Origin: CAYLZN01 sp964387935 | GTDB lineage: Bacteria > Acidobacteriota > Vicinamibacteria > Vicinamibacterales > JAFNAJ01 | Assembly (NCBI GenBank): GCA_964387935.1 | Contig: CAYLZN010000153.1 | Span: 1-12,390 of the forward strand | DNA: 12,390 bases | Reading direction: 5' to 3' | Part shown: in pieces, positions 6,645 to 12,390 of the stretch | How positions within the stretch are numbered: position 1 is the first letter of the stretch | How the letters are laid out: the number at the start of each line of letters is the position of its first letter | The notes under the pieces: generated by a model | Seen by the model: the letters and a program-made list of their open reading frames with translations, nothing else | Database searches by the model: none | Told to the model about the DNA's origin: nothing | Program-made: the position numbers and the translations under genes

Positions 6645-7688
6645 TCACCGCAGCACGGTGCGGCGCAGCAGGCGCCAGTAGGACGACAGGCCTCGCTCGT
6701 AGGCGCGCAGCACCCGGCCGGCGAGGCCTCCCGCCAGGTCCTGCCGGACGACGAGGCCGCCGTCGCGCAGCAACTCGGGGTCGCGGCGGCGCCTGATGCG
6801 ATACATCAACGCGCGATCGCGGCGCAGGCTCGGCAGCAGCGCGAGCAGTCCGCCGAGCGCCTTCAGCCAGGTCACGCCGTGCCCCTTCATCACGAGGAAC
6901 ACGAACTGCAGCGCCTCGTGCACGACGAGCGCCGGGAACAGCCACGCGAGCGTGCGCCACTCGTAGTTCTTCAGCAGGAAGTGCCAGCGGTTGCGGATCT
7001 GGTAGTAGAACAGCCAGGTGCTCCGCGGCTTCACCATGTGGCGCACCCGGGAGGCGGGCAGCTCGCGGATCGTGTAGCCCGCCATCACCGCCCGGTGCGT
7101 GAAGTCCCCGTCTTCCTTGCCGATGAAATAGCGCTCGTCGAACAACCCGATGTCGATCGCGACCGCCCGGTCGAGGAGCAACGCGCAGGTGGACGCGACG
7201 CCGATGTCCCTCGCGTCGGTCCCGCGCGCGGCCAGCGGCCGGTCGAGATAGGGGTTGATCGCCTCGCAGATGAAGTGCAGCCACGTATCGGCGTATTGAA
7301 TCACGTCCGGCCGGTCGGCGTACACGACGACCGGGCTGCCGATCGCGATCGTGGCGTCGCGGCTCATTGCGTCGTGGAGCGGCGCAAGCGTCGAGGGTTC
7401 GAGCTGGACGTCGGCGTCGAGCAGCAGCACGAACCTCGTGCGCGCATGGCGGATGCCTGCGTTCCGGCCGGGCGATGGGCCGTCGTTCCTCGCCAGGCGC
7501 ACGTACTCGGTCCCTGGGACGTTCGCCGCGAGCCACGCCTCGAGGCCGTCCGTGCTGGCGACGTCGACGATCACGATCTGCGCGCGCGGACATCCGATCG
7601 CCTCGACCGAGGCCAGGCAGGCGCCCAGGTACCGCGTGGCGTTGTGGGCGACGATGGCGACGGTGACGTCGGGGGGGAAGGGCGGCAC
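6645..7688 (-). CDS. Family 2 glycosyltransferase (rhamnosyltransferase-like) with C-terminal membrane segments
   Basis: 347 aa. GT-A fold: VAIVAHNATRYLGACLASV (10-28), VDVASTD (41-47, a variant of VDNGSTD), the metal-binding DAD at 91-93, and LFDERYFIGKEDGDFTHRA (182-200), whose ED pair supplies the catalytic base. FYYQIRNRWHFLLKNY (227-242) resembles rhamnosyltransferase/WsaE-like proteins, and one or two hydrophobic segments follow (about 247-288). It would add one sugar to the growing lipid-linked glycan at the cytoplasmic membrane face. The GTG start at 7688 lies 6 nt after the deacetylase stop; no other start fits the conserved first strand. Donor and acceptor unknown. Confidence 0.88.
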   Translation of the reverse strand: MPPFPPDVTVAIVAHNATRYLGACLASVEAIGCPRAQIVIVDVASTDGLEAWLAANVPGTEYVRLARNDGPSPGRNAGIRHARTRFVLLLDADVQLEPSTLAPLHDAMSRDATIAIGSPVVVYADRPDVIQYADTWLHFICEAINPYLDRPLAARGTDARDIGVASTCALLLDRAVAIDIGLFDERYFIGKEDGDFTHRAVMAGYTIRELPASRVRHMVKPRSTWLFYYQIRNRWHFLLKNYEWRTLAWLFPALVVHEALQFVFLVMKGHGVTWLKALGGLLALLPSLRRDRALMYRIRRRRDPELLRDGGLVVRQDLAGGLAGRVLRAYERGLSSYWRLLRRTVLR

Positions 7689-7694
7689 GGCTGG

Positions 7695-8843
7695 TCAGGA
7701 CGTGAAGAAGAACAGCCGGCGCCCGCGGCCCGGCAGGCAGTGAATGAACCGCTCGTGGAGCCGCATCAGGCTGAACGGGTCGTCGCCGGCCCGCACGGAT
7801 CGGCGCCCGAAGAGGCGGTCGGCGCAGAGCGTCGTGAACCCCAGGCGCCTGGCGGCCCGGCGGGTGACGTCGCCCCCGATGCCCCAGGGCGCGCACACGT
7901 GCCGCACCGTGTTCGTTCCCAGGCGCGCGTTCAGCTCGGATCGCGCCCGGTCCAGTTCCTCCACGATGGCCTGGTCTCTTTCCGCGTCGGACTCCAGGCG
8001 CCCGCTGCCCGCGCCGTGGACCGCGAGCAGTTCCGCGCGCCAGCGGGGACGCGCGAAAAAGGCCGCGCCGCCGTTGGCGCGCACGTGCGTCGTGCAGCGG
8101 TCTCGCGCGTGCGGGTCCTCGAAGAAACGCCACGCGTCGCTCAGCCTCGACCGGCGCGGATACAGTGGGGCGCCCAGGTCGCCTGGCCCGAGGAACGTGG
8201 GCGCCGCGGCTTCGCCTGGCGAGTCCGCCGTCTGCGCGCGAGGGCGATTGAGAAGCGGCCCGGCTCCGAAGCCCGGGCCCACGAAGGTCTCCGGCACGTC
8301 CCCGGAGAAGACCATCGAGTGGCTCCAGGAGTGGCTCTGAACATCGATGACGCCGCTCGTGTGGAGCACCTCGAGTTCCTGCCAGGACACGAACGGCATG
8401 GTCCCGCGGTCGTCGTCCGAGGTGACCGCGCCATCCTCCAGCGTGGGGCGCAGCGTCGTCGCGTCGCGCATGCGCGCCGGAATCGCGAAGGTGGTCCCCT
8501 GGAACCCGTACCGCTTCAGCAACGGTGCCGCCACCGTCCACAGGCTGGCCCAGGCATCGTCGAAGCACAGCGCGACCGTGCGATCGCCGGGTGACGTGCC
8601 GTCCCGCACGAGGCGGCCGATTGCGTCCGAGGTCACCGTGCGGTAGCCGTTCTCCGCGAGGTAGGCGAGTCGGGATTCCAGGACGTCGCGTGCGGCCTCG
8701 TGCAGGTGGAACACGGGGAGTTCGGTGCGCCCCACGCGGCCGCCGAACAGGAAGGCGGGATAGCGGCCGGTGGCGAGGTCCAGCATCCCGCGGACGGGTC
8801 CGCCGCGTTCGCCGAATGGGGCGCGAGTCGCGGATGGCGGCAC
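7695..8843 (-). CDS. NodB-like polysaccharide deacetylase (CE4-type), divergent
   Basis: 382 aa from GTG 8843, or 363 aa from ATG 8786. I prefer 8843 because it sits 14 nt after the upstream stop, follows a GAGCGGGG stretch, and keeps RYPAFLFGG well inside the protein. NodB elements: VALCFDDAW (90-98) gives the Asp pair, with FDDA rather than FDDG. QSHSWSH (169-175) gives the His-x-x-x-His zinc ligands. VCAPWG (316-321) stands where the Arg-Pro-Tyr motif normally is. Between the zinc site and APWG lies an insert of about 140 residues rich in Arg and Phe (SDAWRFFEDPHARD). No signal peptide is visible, so it probably acts on a cytoplasmic or membrane-bound intermediate, removing N-acetyl from a glycan or lipid-linked sugar. 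Activity is not assured given the altered motifs. Confidence 0.82.
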   Translation of the reverse strand: MPPSATRAPFGERGGPVRGMLDLATGRYPAFLFGGRVGRTELPVFHLHEAARDVLESRLAYLAENGYRTVTSDAIGRLVRDGTSPGDRTVALCFDDAWASLWTVAAPLLKRYGFQGTTFAIPARMRDATTLRPTLEDGAVTSDDDRGTMPFVSWQELEVLHTSGVIDVQSHSWSHSMVFSGDVPETFVGPGFGAGPLLNRPRAQTADSPGEAAAPTFLGPGDLGAPLYPRRSRLSDAWRFFEDPHARDRCTTHVRANGGAAFFARPRWRAELLAVHGAGSGRLESDAERDQAIVEELDRARSELNARLGTNTVRHVCAPWGIGGDVTRRAARRLGFTTLCADRLFGRRSVRAGDDPFSLMRLHERFIHCLPGRGRRLFFFTS

Positions 8844-8857
8844 GAGCGCCCCGCTCG

Positions 8858-9847
8858 CTAGCGGCGGGCGGCGTAGGCCGCCGCTCCCGAGATCGAGAAC
8901 ACCATGATCGTGGCGGTCGCCAGGAACGACAGGGCCAGCGCCGATTCGATCGGCAGGCCCAGCATGCGAAAGTAGGCGGTGAAGGTGGCCTCGCGCACGC
9001 CGAATCCGTTCATCGACACCGGAATCATCTGGACCACGAAGGACAGGGGCACGAGCACGGCCAGGTGCGCCGCCGGGATCGGAATGCGCAGGCTGACCGC
9101 GACGGCTCCGTAGAACGCGACGAGGATGGCCTGCACGACGACCGCGCCGAGGAGGCATTTCACCAGCGAGGAGGGGCGGTTCCGGAATCGGGCGAACATC
9201 TCGACGAGCCGCTGCAGGCGTATGTCGACCCACTCCGCGTGGAGGCGACGCAACGGCGAGAGGACGCGGTGGACCAGGCGGGGTGCCGCCACGAGCAACG
9301 CGAGGCCGGCCAGTGCCACGACGGACAACACCCAGAGCAGCGGCGCGCCGACCGGCAGGGCGGCGCGGGCGGTGCGATTCACCACCGTTTCGCCGAGCGC
9401 CGCGATCAGGAGCAGCCCGATCAGCCCGATGGCGCGGTCCAGCAAGACGACGGAGGCCGCCACGGTCTTCGAGCCGAACAACGGCACGGTGTCCTTGATC
9501 CGGATCACGTCGCCGCCGATGTTGCTCGGCAGGAAGTTGTTGAAGAAGGTGGCGACCATGTAGGAGCGGACCAGGAAGGCGATGGAGGCATCGGCGTGCT
9601 GTGCGAGGATCAGTTCCCGCCAGCGCCACGCGCTCGCGACGATCATCGCGAGGTAGAGCAGCAGGGCCGCCAGCAGCCAGACCGGGGATGCGTTCCTGAA
9701 CTGCGCCCAGAGGCGCCCGAGGTCGGTCTGGGTCAGAAGAACCGCCAGCAGCGCGATACTGACGGCGGCCTTCAGCAACCCCTTCCAGCCGAGGCCCCCA
9801 CGGGACGCGGTCGTCGCGGGCGGGAGTTCGTGTTCGGCCTCTGTCAT
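8858..9847 (-). CDS. YbhN/UPF0104-type (LPG synthase TM-region family) membrane protein
   Basis: 329 aa with about 7-8 hydrophobic segments after a polar N-terminus (1-22). The two conserved signatures of this family are FFNNFLPSNIGGDVIR (101-116) and MIPVSMNGFGVREATF (274-289). It matches the membrane half of lysylphosphatidylglycerol synthase (PF03706-type) without the cytosolic aminoacyl-transferase domain. Stand-alone members are frequent in glycan loci (AglD-like annotations), where lipid or glycolipid flipping is suspected but mostly unproven. Start ATG at 9847, with a -35/-10 pair 28-56 nt upstream. It is the first gene of the tight six-gene operon. The following deacetylase starts 14 nt after its stop. 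Confidence 0.87.
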   Translation of the reverse strand: MTEAEHELPPATTASRGGLGWKGLLKAAVSIALLAVLLTQTDLGRLWAQFRNASPVWLLAALLLYLAMIVASAWRWRELILAQHADASIAFLVRSYMVATFFNNFLPSNIGGDVIRIKDTVPLFGSKTVAASVVLLDRAIGLIGLLLIAALGETVVNRTARAALPVGAPLLWVLSVVALAGLALLVAAPRLVHRVLSPLRRLHAEWVDIRLQRLVEMFARFRNRPSSLVKCLLGAVVVQAILVAFYGAVAVSLRIPIPAAHLAVLVPLSFVVQMIPVSMNGFGVREATFTAYFRMLGLPIESALALSFLATATIMVFSISGAAAYAARR

Positions 9848-9874
9848 TCAGGTCGAGAAACGGACAACCGCGGC

Positions 9875-9903
9875 ACTCTATCACGCGGAAAAGGCGGGCT
9901 CAA
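9875..9903 (-). promoter_or_regulatory. Candidate sigma-70 promoter of the six-gene glycan operon
   Basis: On the minus strand TTGAGC (9898-9903, 4 of 6) and TAGAGT (9875-9880, 4 of 6) are 17 bp apart. The predicted start lies about 20 nt before the ATG at 9847. The -35 is part of the outermost heptamer repeat, so it overlaps the end of the hairpin below. Confidence 0.4.
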
Positions 9904-9990
9904 GGCGCAGGGCTCAAGGCGCAGGGCAACACCTTGCGCCCTGAACTGAGCCTTGCGCCCTGAGCCCTGCGCCCTGCGCCCTGAGCCCGC
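9887..9990 (-). terminator. Long-hairpin terminator-like structure after the lipoprotein gene
   Basis: Arms 9971-9990 and 9894-9913 pair over 20 bp in minus-strand RNA, with a single G-U wobble; in plus-strand RNA the same position is an A-C mismatch. On the minus strand the stem is followed by CTTTTCC (9887-9893). It begins 2 nt past the TAA of the lipoprotein gene. The 57-nt interior can form further small hairpins. The long loop and short U-run make termination efficiency uncertain. Confidence 0.5.
9894..9990. repeat. Inverted heptamer-repeat array (GGGCTCA/AGGCGCA family), right copy
   Basis: Heptamers GGGCTCA and AGGCGCA alternate on the plus strand from 9897 to about 9927, then the same units run inverted (TTGCGCC, CTGAGCC, CTGCGCC) to 9990. 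It is the same repeat family as 414-520, but here the two orientations face each other. It fills most of the 145-bp gap between the lipoprotein and the YbhN-like gene. Confidence 0.85.
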
Positions 9991-9992
9991 TC

Positions 9993-11402
9993 TTATGGCC
10001 ACCGCACCAGGACGATGTTCGTCCGCTCGGCGCCGGCGGAGACGTCGTCGCGCGCGCGGGCGCTGACCATGAAGCCCACCATGTCGCCGCTGCGCGGCCC
10101 CGGCCACGAGGCATCCATCGGGGGGATGCGGATCTGGTCGGGCCCCAGTTCGTCGCCGGTGACGCCCTTGCAGACCTGGCCCGGGCGCAGCCAGTCGTAA
10201 GTGGCCCCATACCAGCGGCCGTTGATCTGCGCGAAGATCCACACGTTGCCCTCGACCTGGATCGTGCCGAACTGGGAGCTGGGGAACCGCCCGGCGCCGG
10301 TGTGGTCCACGCACATCTCACTGCGGGTGATCGTGACGTCGGTCACCGTCGAGGTGATCGGCCAGCTCGAGACGTCGCGGTGCAGCCAGGTGACCTCCCG
10401 GGGATCGAGCTGATCGGCGCTGCCGGTCCTGGGCGGGGGAGTGGGATCGGTCGGCGGGGTCGTGCCCGCGCTCCGCACCGTCACACGGATCGTCTCCCGC
10501 GTGACGAAGCCCTCGCCGTCGGTGAACTCCGCCGAGAGGTTGTAGCCCCCCTCGCGAGTCCAGGTGTAGGAGGCGCCGCCGCTGCCGGCGATCGATCCCA
10601 CGTCCTGGCTGTTGCCGTCGCCGAAGGTGAAGCGCAACCGTCCACTGACGGAACGTCCGTCGCCGTCCGTCACGCGCGCGGTCACCTGGGCAGACTGTCC
10701 GGCGCTGGGCTCGGCGGGCGAGGTGGACACGTCGACCGTGATCCGCTGCTTCAGGCGAACCGTGGTCGAAGTCTCGAGGTTCTGCACCTTGGCGGTGACG
10801 GTGGTCGTCACGTTCGTGCGCAGCGTCGTCCGCGCTTCGCCGCGGTCGTTGGACACCACATCCGTGGCGCTCAGTGAACCAGCGGTGGTGGAGAAGGTCA
10901 CGGAGGCGCCGGCGACCAGGGCGCCCGTCGAGGCCGACACCGTGGCGATGATCTCGACGTCGGCTCCAGTCGATGGCACTTCCAGGGGGGTGCTGACCAG
11001 GCTGATCGACCCGGGCGGGGCCGAACCGATGCGGAGCTGCAGTTCTGCCGTGACGGCGCCGGAGCTGGCCGTGATCTTGGCCTGGCCCGTCGCCGGACCC
11101 GACCGGTAGGTGACCGACGCCTGCCCGTTGGTCAACCGGACCTTCCGCTGATCGAGTTCGCCGGCGTCCGCGCCGAGGCTGATTTCGACACCGTCGGCCA
11201 CGGGTGTGCCGTCCGTCTTCGCGAGCCGCACGGTGATGGTGGTGCTCGAGTTGGTCGGCACGATCATCGAGTCGGCCTTGATCGTCAGCACGGACCCGCT
11301 TGGGGCGAACGGTGTGCCGTTGTCCACCCCGCACCCGGCGGCGAGCGCCAGACCGAGCGCTGTCAGAATCCCCAGGAGTGTATTCGCGCCGTATCGCGTC
11401 AT
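9993..11402 (-). CDS. Ig-repeat lipoprotein with C-terminal VSSWP/RWP domain
   Basis: 469 aa. A lipoprotein signal peptide (basic MTRYG, hydrophobic core, lipobox LAAGC at 20-24) makes Cys24 the lipidated residue. Domains: a Big_1-like Ig fold about 38-126, a second about 131-222 (VAGASVTFSTTAGSLSA), and a PKD-like fold about 222-310 (RFTFGDGNSQDVGS). A Thr/Pro linker follows (311-327), then residues 328-469, the domain shared with the EF-hand protein (DVSSWPITS, IQVEGN, WLRPGQ, VGFMVS, ERTNIV, RWP). Apart from Cys24 the only cysteines are Cys364 and Cys411, both in that domain and probably a disulfide. The start at 11402 follows GAGGA by 9 nt; longer upstream reading lacks the signal peptide. 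A stalk presenting a binding domain at the cell surface is inferred. A sigma-54-like promoter lies upstream and a terminator-like hairpin follows. Confidence 0.88.
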   Translation of the reverse strand: MTRYGANTLLGILTALGLALAAGCGVDNGTPFAPSGSVLTIKADSMIVPTNSSTTITVRLAKTDGTPVADGVEISLGADAGELDQRKVRLTNGQASVTYRSGPATGQAKITASSGAVTAELQLRIGSAPPGSISLVSTPLEVPSTGADVEIIATVSASTGALVAGASVTFSTTAGSLSATDVVSNDRGEARTTLRTNVTTTVTAKVQNLETSTTVRLKQRITVDVSTSPAEPSAGQSAQVTARVTDGDGRSVSGRLRFTFGDGNSQDVGSIAGSGGASYTWTREGGYNLSAEFTDGEGFVTRETIRVTVRSAGTTPPTDPTPPPRTGSADQLDPREVTWLHRDVSSWPITSTVTDVTITRSEMCVDHTGAGRFPSSQFGTIQVEGNVWIFAQINGRWYGATYDWLRPGQVCKGVTGDELGPDQIRIPPMDASWPGPRSGDMVGFMVSARARDDVSAGAERTNIVLVRWP

Positions 11403-11566
11403 CACCTTGCGTCCTCGATGGTAATGGCCGGGGTGCGCCTCGCTGCCGCAAGCCACACGACTCCCAACCTGCCCGCCACGAGTATCGGCGGGTGCAGTGC
11501 CGGGCAATAGCGCGCACGTTTGTGCATGCCCTCAGGCGAGAGCGAGCGCGGCCCCAGGGACGTCCG

Positions 11567-11582
11567 GGCAAGATTGCTGCCA
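11567..11582 (-). promoter_or_regulatory. Candidate sigma-54 (-24/-12) promoter of the lipoprotein gene
   Basis: On the minus strand TGGCAGCAATCTTGCC fits TGGCAC-N5-TTGCW with exact GG-N10-GC spacing; mismatches are G for C at the sixth base and C at the last. The predicted start near 11556 gives a leader of about 150 nt. The match parallels the element at 2270-2285 before the other gene with the same C-terminal domain. Confidence 0.5.
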
Positions 11583-11678
11583 GCACGAGGCCCCAGTGCG
11601 ACAGCCCTGCAGGGCATCGCGGCAGAAGGTGTGGTCCGATTCCCGGTCCACCTCGGCGACAGAACCGTCAGCACGGTT

Positions 11679-11760
11679 ATCGGCTTGCGGCCAGCGGAGT
11701 CTGGTCTCGTGAGCCGCCAAGCACACCGTGCGCGCCGTGCGCCGCAGGCCGCAAGCCGAT
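11679..11760. repeat. 14-bp perfect inverted repeat, possible activator or operator site
   Basis: ATCGGCTTGCGGCC (11679-11692) and its exact reverse complement GGCCGCAAGCCGAT (11747-11760) are separated by 54 bp. They lie about 100-180 bp upstream of the minus-strand sigma-54 candidate, the usual distance for enhancer-binding protein sites. The right arm also lies just before the TAATAT at 11767. Regulator unknown. Confidence 0.55.
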
Positions 11761-11766
11761 TGCGGC

Positions 11767-11772
11767 TAATAT
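11767..11772 (+). promoter_or_regulatory. -10-like element before the right-edge membrane protein
   Basis: TAATAT lies 7 nt before the GTG at 11780, so a start here would give a nearly leaderless mRNA. No Shine-Dalgarno is visible before the GTG. No good -35 is seen; the position is occupied by the right arm of the inverted repeat. Confidence 0.3.
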
Positions 11773-11779
11773 CCCCTTC

Positions 11780-12390
11780 GTGTTCACGCGCGTCGCGCTC
11801 GTGGTCGCCCTCGCGGTGACGCTGCGCGCCGGGGACGTGTTCGTCGCCGGATGGCACGGTCGGGTGGCCTCGATCGTGGCGTGGCTGCCGCCGATGGGCT
11901 CGATGGCCGCCCGATTCGCGGGTGCCTTCGTCGTGGCGGCGACACTCCTCTGGGCGCTCACGGCGTGGCCACGACGCGGACCCGGTGCCTCCCCCGAGCG
12001 AACCTCGCCCTGGACGCCCCTGCTCTGGGGCGCGCTCGCCGTCGTGCCATTCCTGCCCTGGCTGCCCGATGTGTTCCCAGGGTTCCTCATTCTTGCGGGC
12101 CCGATGCTGTGGGTACTGCTCGGCGGCGCGCTCCTCGCCGGCCTGTGGGATGCCCGTGCGTCCTTTCCGTCCATGCGCCTGCCTGTCTGGCGCCCACGCC
12201 CTGCGGCCCTGTTCATCGCGGCACTCGTGATCTACAGCGGCCTTGGCCTTGCGCTCACGAGCCGTCATGGTCTTCGCGGCGACGAACCCCACTACCTGGT
12301 CATCGTCGAGAGCCTGCTTCGCGACGGCGATCTCCGGGTCGAGAACAACTACGGCGCCGCACACTACCGCAGGTTCGTGCCCGAGGGTCC
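11780..12390 (+). CDS. Large polytopic GT-C-like membrane protein, N-terminal part only
   Basis: 203 codons to the window edge. Several hydrophobic segments (about 5-15, 46-62, 80-94, 101-122, 142-160) precede the loop RGDEPHYLVIVESLLRDGD (166-184). That Asp-Glu pair (168-169) and the following text resemble the first periplasmic loop of PMT/ArnT-like GT-C glycosyltransferases and related large acidobacterial membrane proteins. If so, the region before it is an extra N-terminal block, since GT-C enzymes normally have this loop after the first helix. The start is GTG at 11780; a later start such as the ATG at residue 39 or 42 cannot be excluded. Divergent from the glycan operon, so probably part of the same surface-glycan locus. 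Substrate unknown. Confidence 0.65.
   Translation, partial: MFTRVALVVALAVTLRAGDVFVAGWHGRVASIVAWLPPMGSMAARFAGAFVVAATLLWALTAWPRRGPGASPERTSPWTPLLWGALAVVPFLPWLPDVFPGFLILAGPMLWVLLGGALLAGLWDARASFPSMRLPVWRPRPAALFIAALVIYSGLGLALTSRHGLRGDEPHYLVIVESLLRDGDLRVENNYGAAHYRRFVPEG

Larger units (their letters stand above)
11403..11779. other. 377-bp divergent regulatory region without a gene
   Basis: No convincing coding potential on either strand. It separates the minus-strand lipoprotein gene from the plus-strand membrane protein gene. It contains the sigma-54 candidate (11567-11582), a 12-bp palindrome GCCCTGCAGGGC (11604-11615), and a 14-bp inverted repeat (11679-11692 and 11747-11760). A CCCGCC/GGCGGG hairpin (11473-11493) would lie in the lipoprotein leader, and GCCGCAAGCC occurs again at 11445-11454. 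Confidence 0.7.

Noticed and set aside
5354..6796. Plus-strand open frame of 480 codons
   Set aside because: Antisense to the flippase gene; the hydrophilic Arg/Glu/Gln-rich translation is the mirror of a membrane protein, with no recognisable family.
6252..8594. Plus-strand open frame of 780 codons
   Set aside because: It is antisense to the flippase, GT2 and deacetylase genes, all with clear family motifs. Its translation is rich in Arg, Gln, Glu and Ala without any domain, as expected from a G/C-rich shadow frame.
8844..9884. Long N-terminal extension of the deacetylase frame
   Set aside because: It overlaps the YbhN-like gene in another frame and has no deacetylase or other domain content.
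11402..12364. Minus-strand open frame of 320 codons, and the longer 11507 start for the lipoprotein
   Set aside because: The frame is antisense to the right-edge membrane protein with Arg/His/Gly-rich shadow composition. The longer lipoprotein start would bury the lipobox signal peptide inside the protein.

Overview
The window is a high-GC bacterial scaffold with one 100-base assembly gap (2161-2260). Protein style, gene order and intergenic G/C-rich heptamer repeats are compatible with a soil or sediment Acidobacteriota (Vicinamibacteria-like) genome. That placement is inference only, since no rRNA or universal marker is present. Base composition looks even, and no tRNA, CRISPR array, transposase or phage gene was seen.

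Left part (1-2263): a GT-C (PMT/ArnT-like) membrane glycosyltransferase runs off the left edge on the minus strand. It is divergent from a plus-strand pair: a DedA/VTT membrane protein and a DPM1/GtrB-type polyprenyl-phosphate glycosyltransferase, which is cut by the gap. Together these look like a polyprenyl-phosphate-sugar module: synthase, lipid-carrier translocase family and GT-C user.

Centre (2270-11402): after the gap comes a 425-aa protein with no signal peptide, an EF-hand loop, a Thr/Pro linker, an unrecognised middle region and a C-terminal domain of about 140 aa. It converges, with overlapping stop codons, on a minus-strand cell-surface glycan gene set. In transcription order that set is an Ig-repeat lipoprotein, a YbhN/UPF0104-type membrane protein, a NodB-like polysaccharide deacetylase, a GT2 glycosyltransferase, a Wzx-like flippase, an extended SDR (sugar epimerase/reductase-like) and a hexapeptide-repeat acyltransferase. 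The last six are tightly packed (overlaps of 4 bp, gaps of 6-22 bp) and probably form one operon.

The most interesting signal is that the EF-hand protein and the lipoprotein, which bracket the glycan genes, end in the same unrecognised domain (about 45% identical by hand alignment; motifs VSSWP, IQVEGN, WLRPGQ, ERTNIV, RWP). Both genes also have a well-spaced sigma-54 (-24/-12) promoter candidate: 2270-2285 on plus and 11567-11582 on minus. This suggests a co-regulated pair of surface or matrix proteins tied to the polysaccharide.

Right part (11403-12390): a 377-bp divergent regulatory region holds a 14-bp inverted repeat and the sigma-54 candidate. It is followed by the start of a second large polytopic GT-C-like membrane protein that runs off the right edge. 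Two intergenic arrays of a degenerate 7-bp repeat (414-520 and 9894-9990) sit at gene boundaries. The second can fold into a long hairpin that resembles a terminator and also supplies a -35-like element for the six-gene operon.
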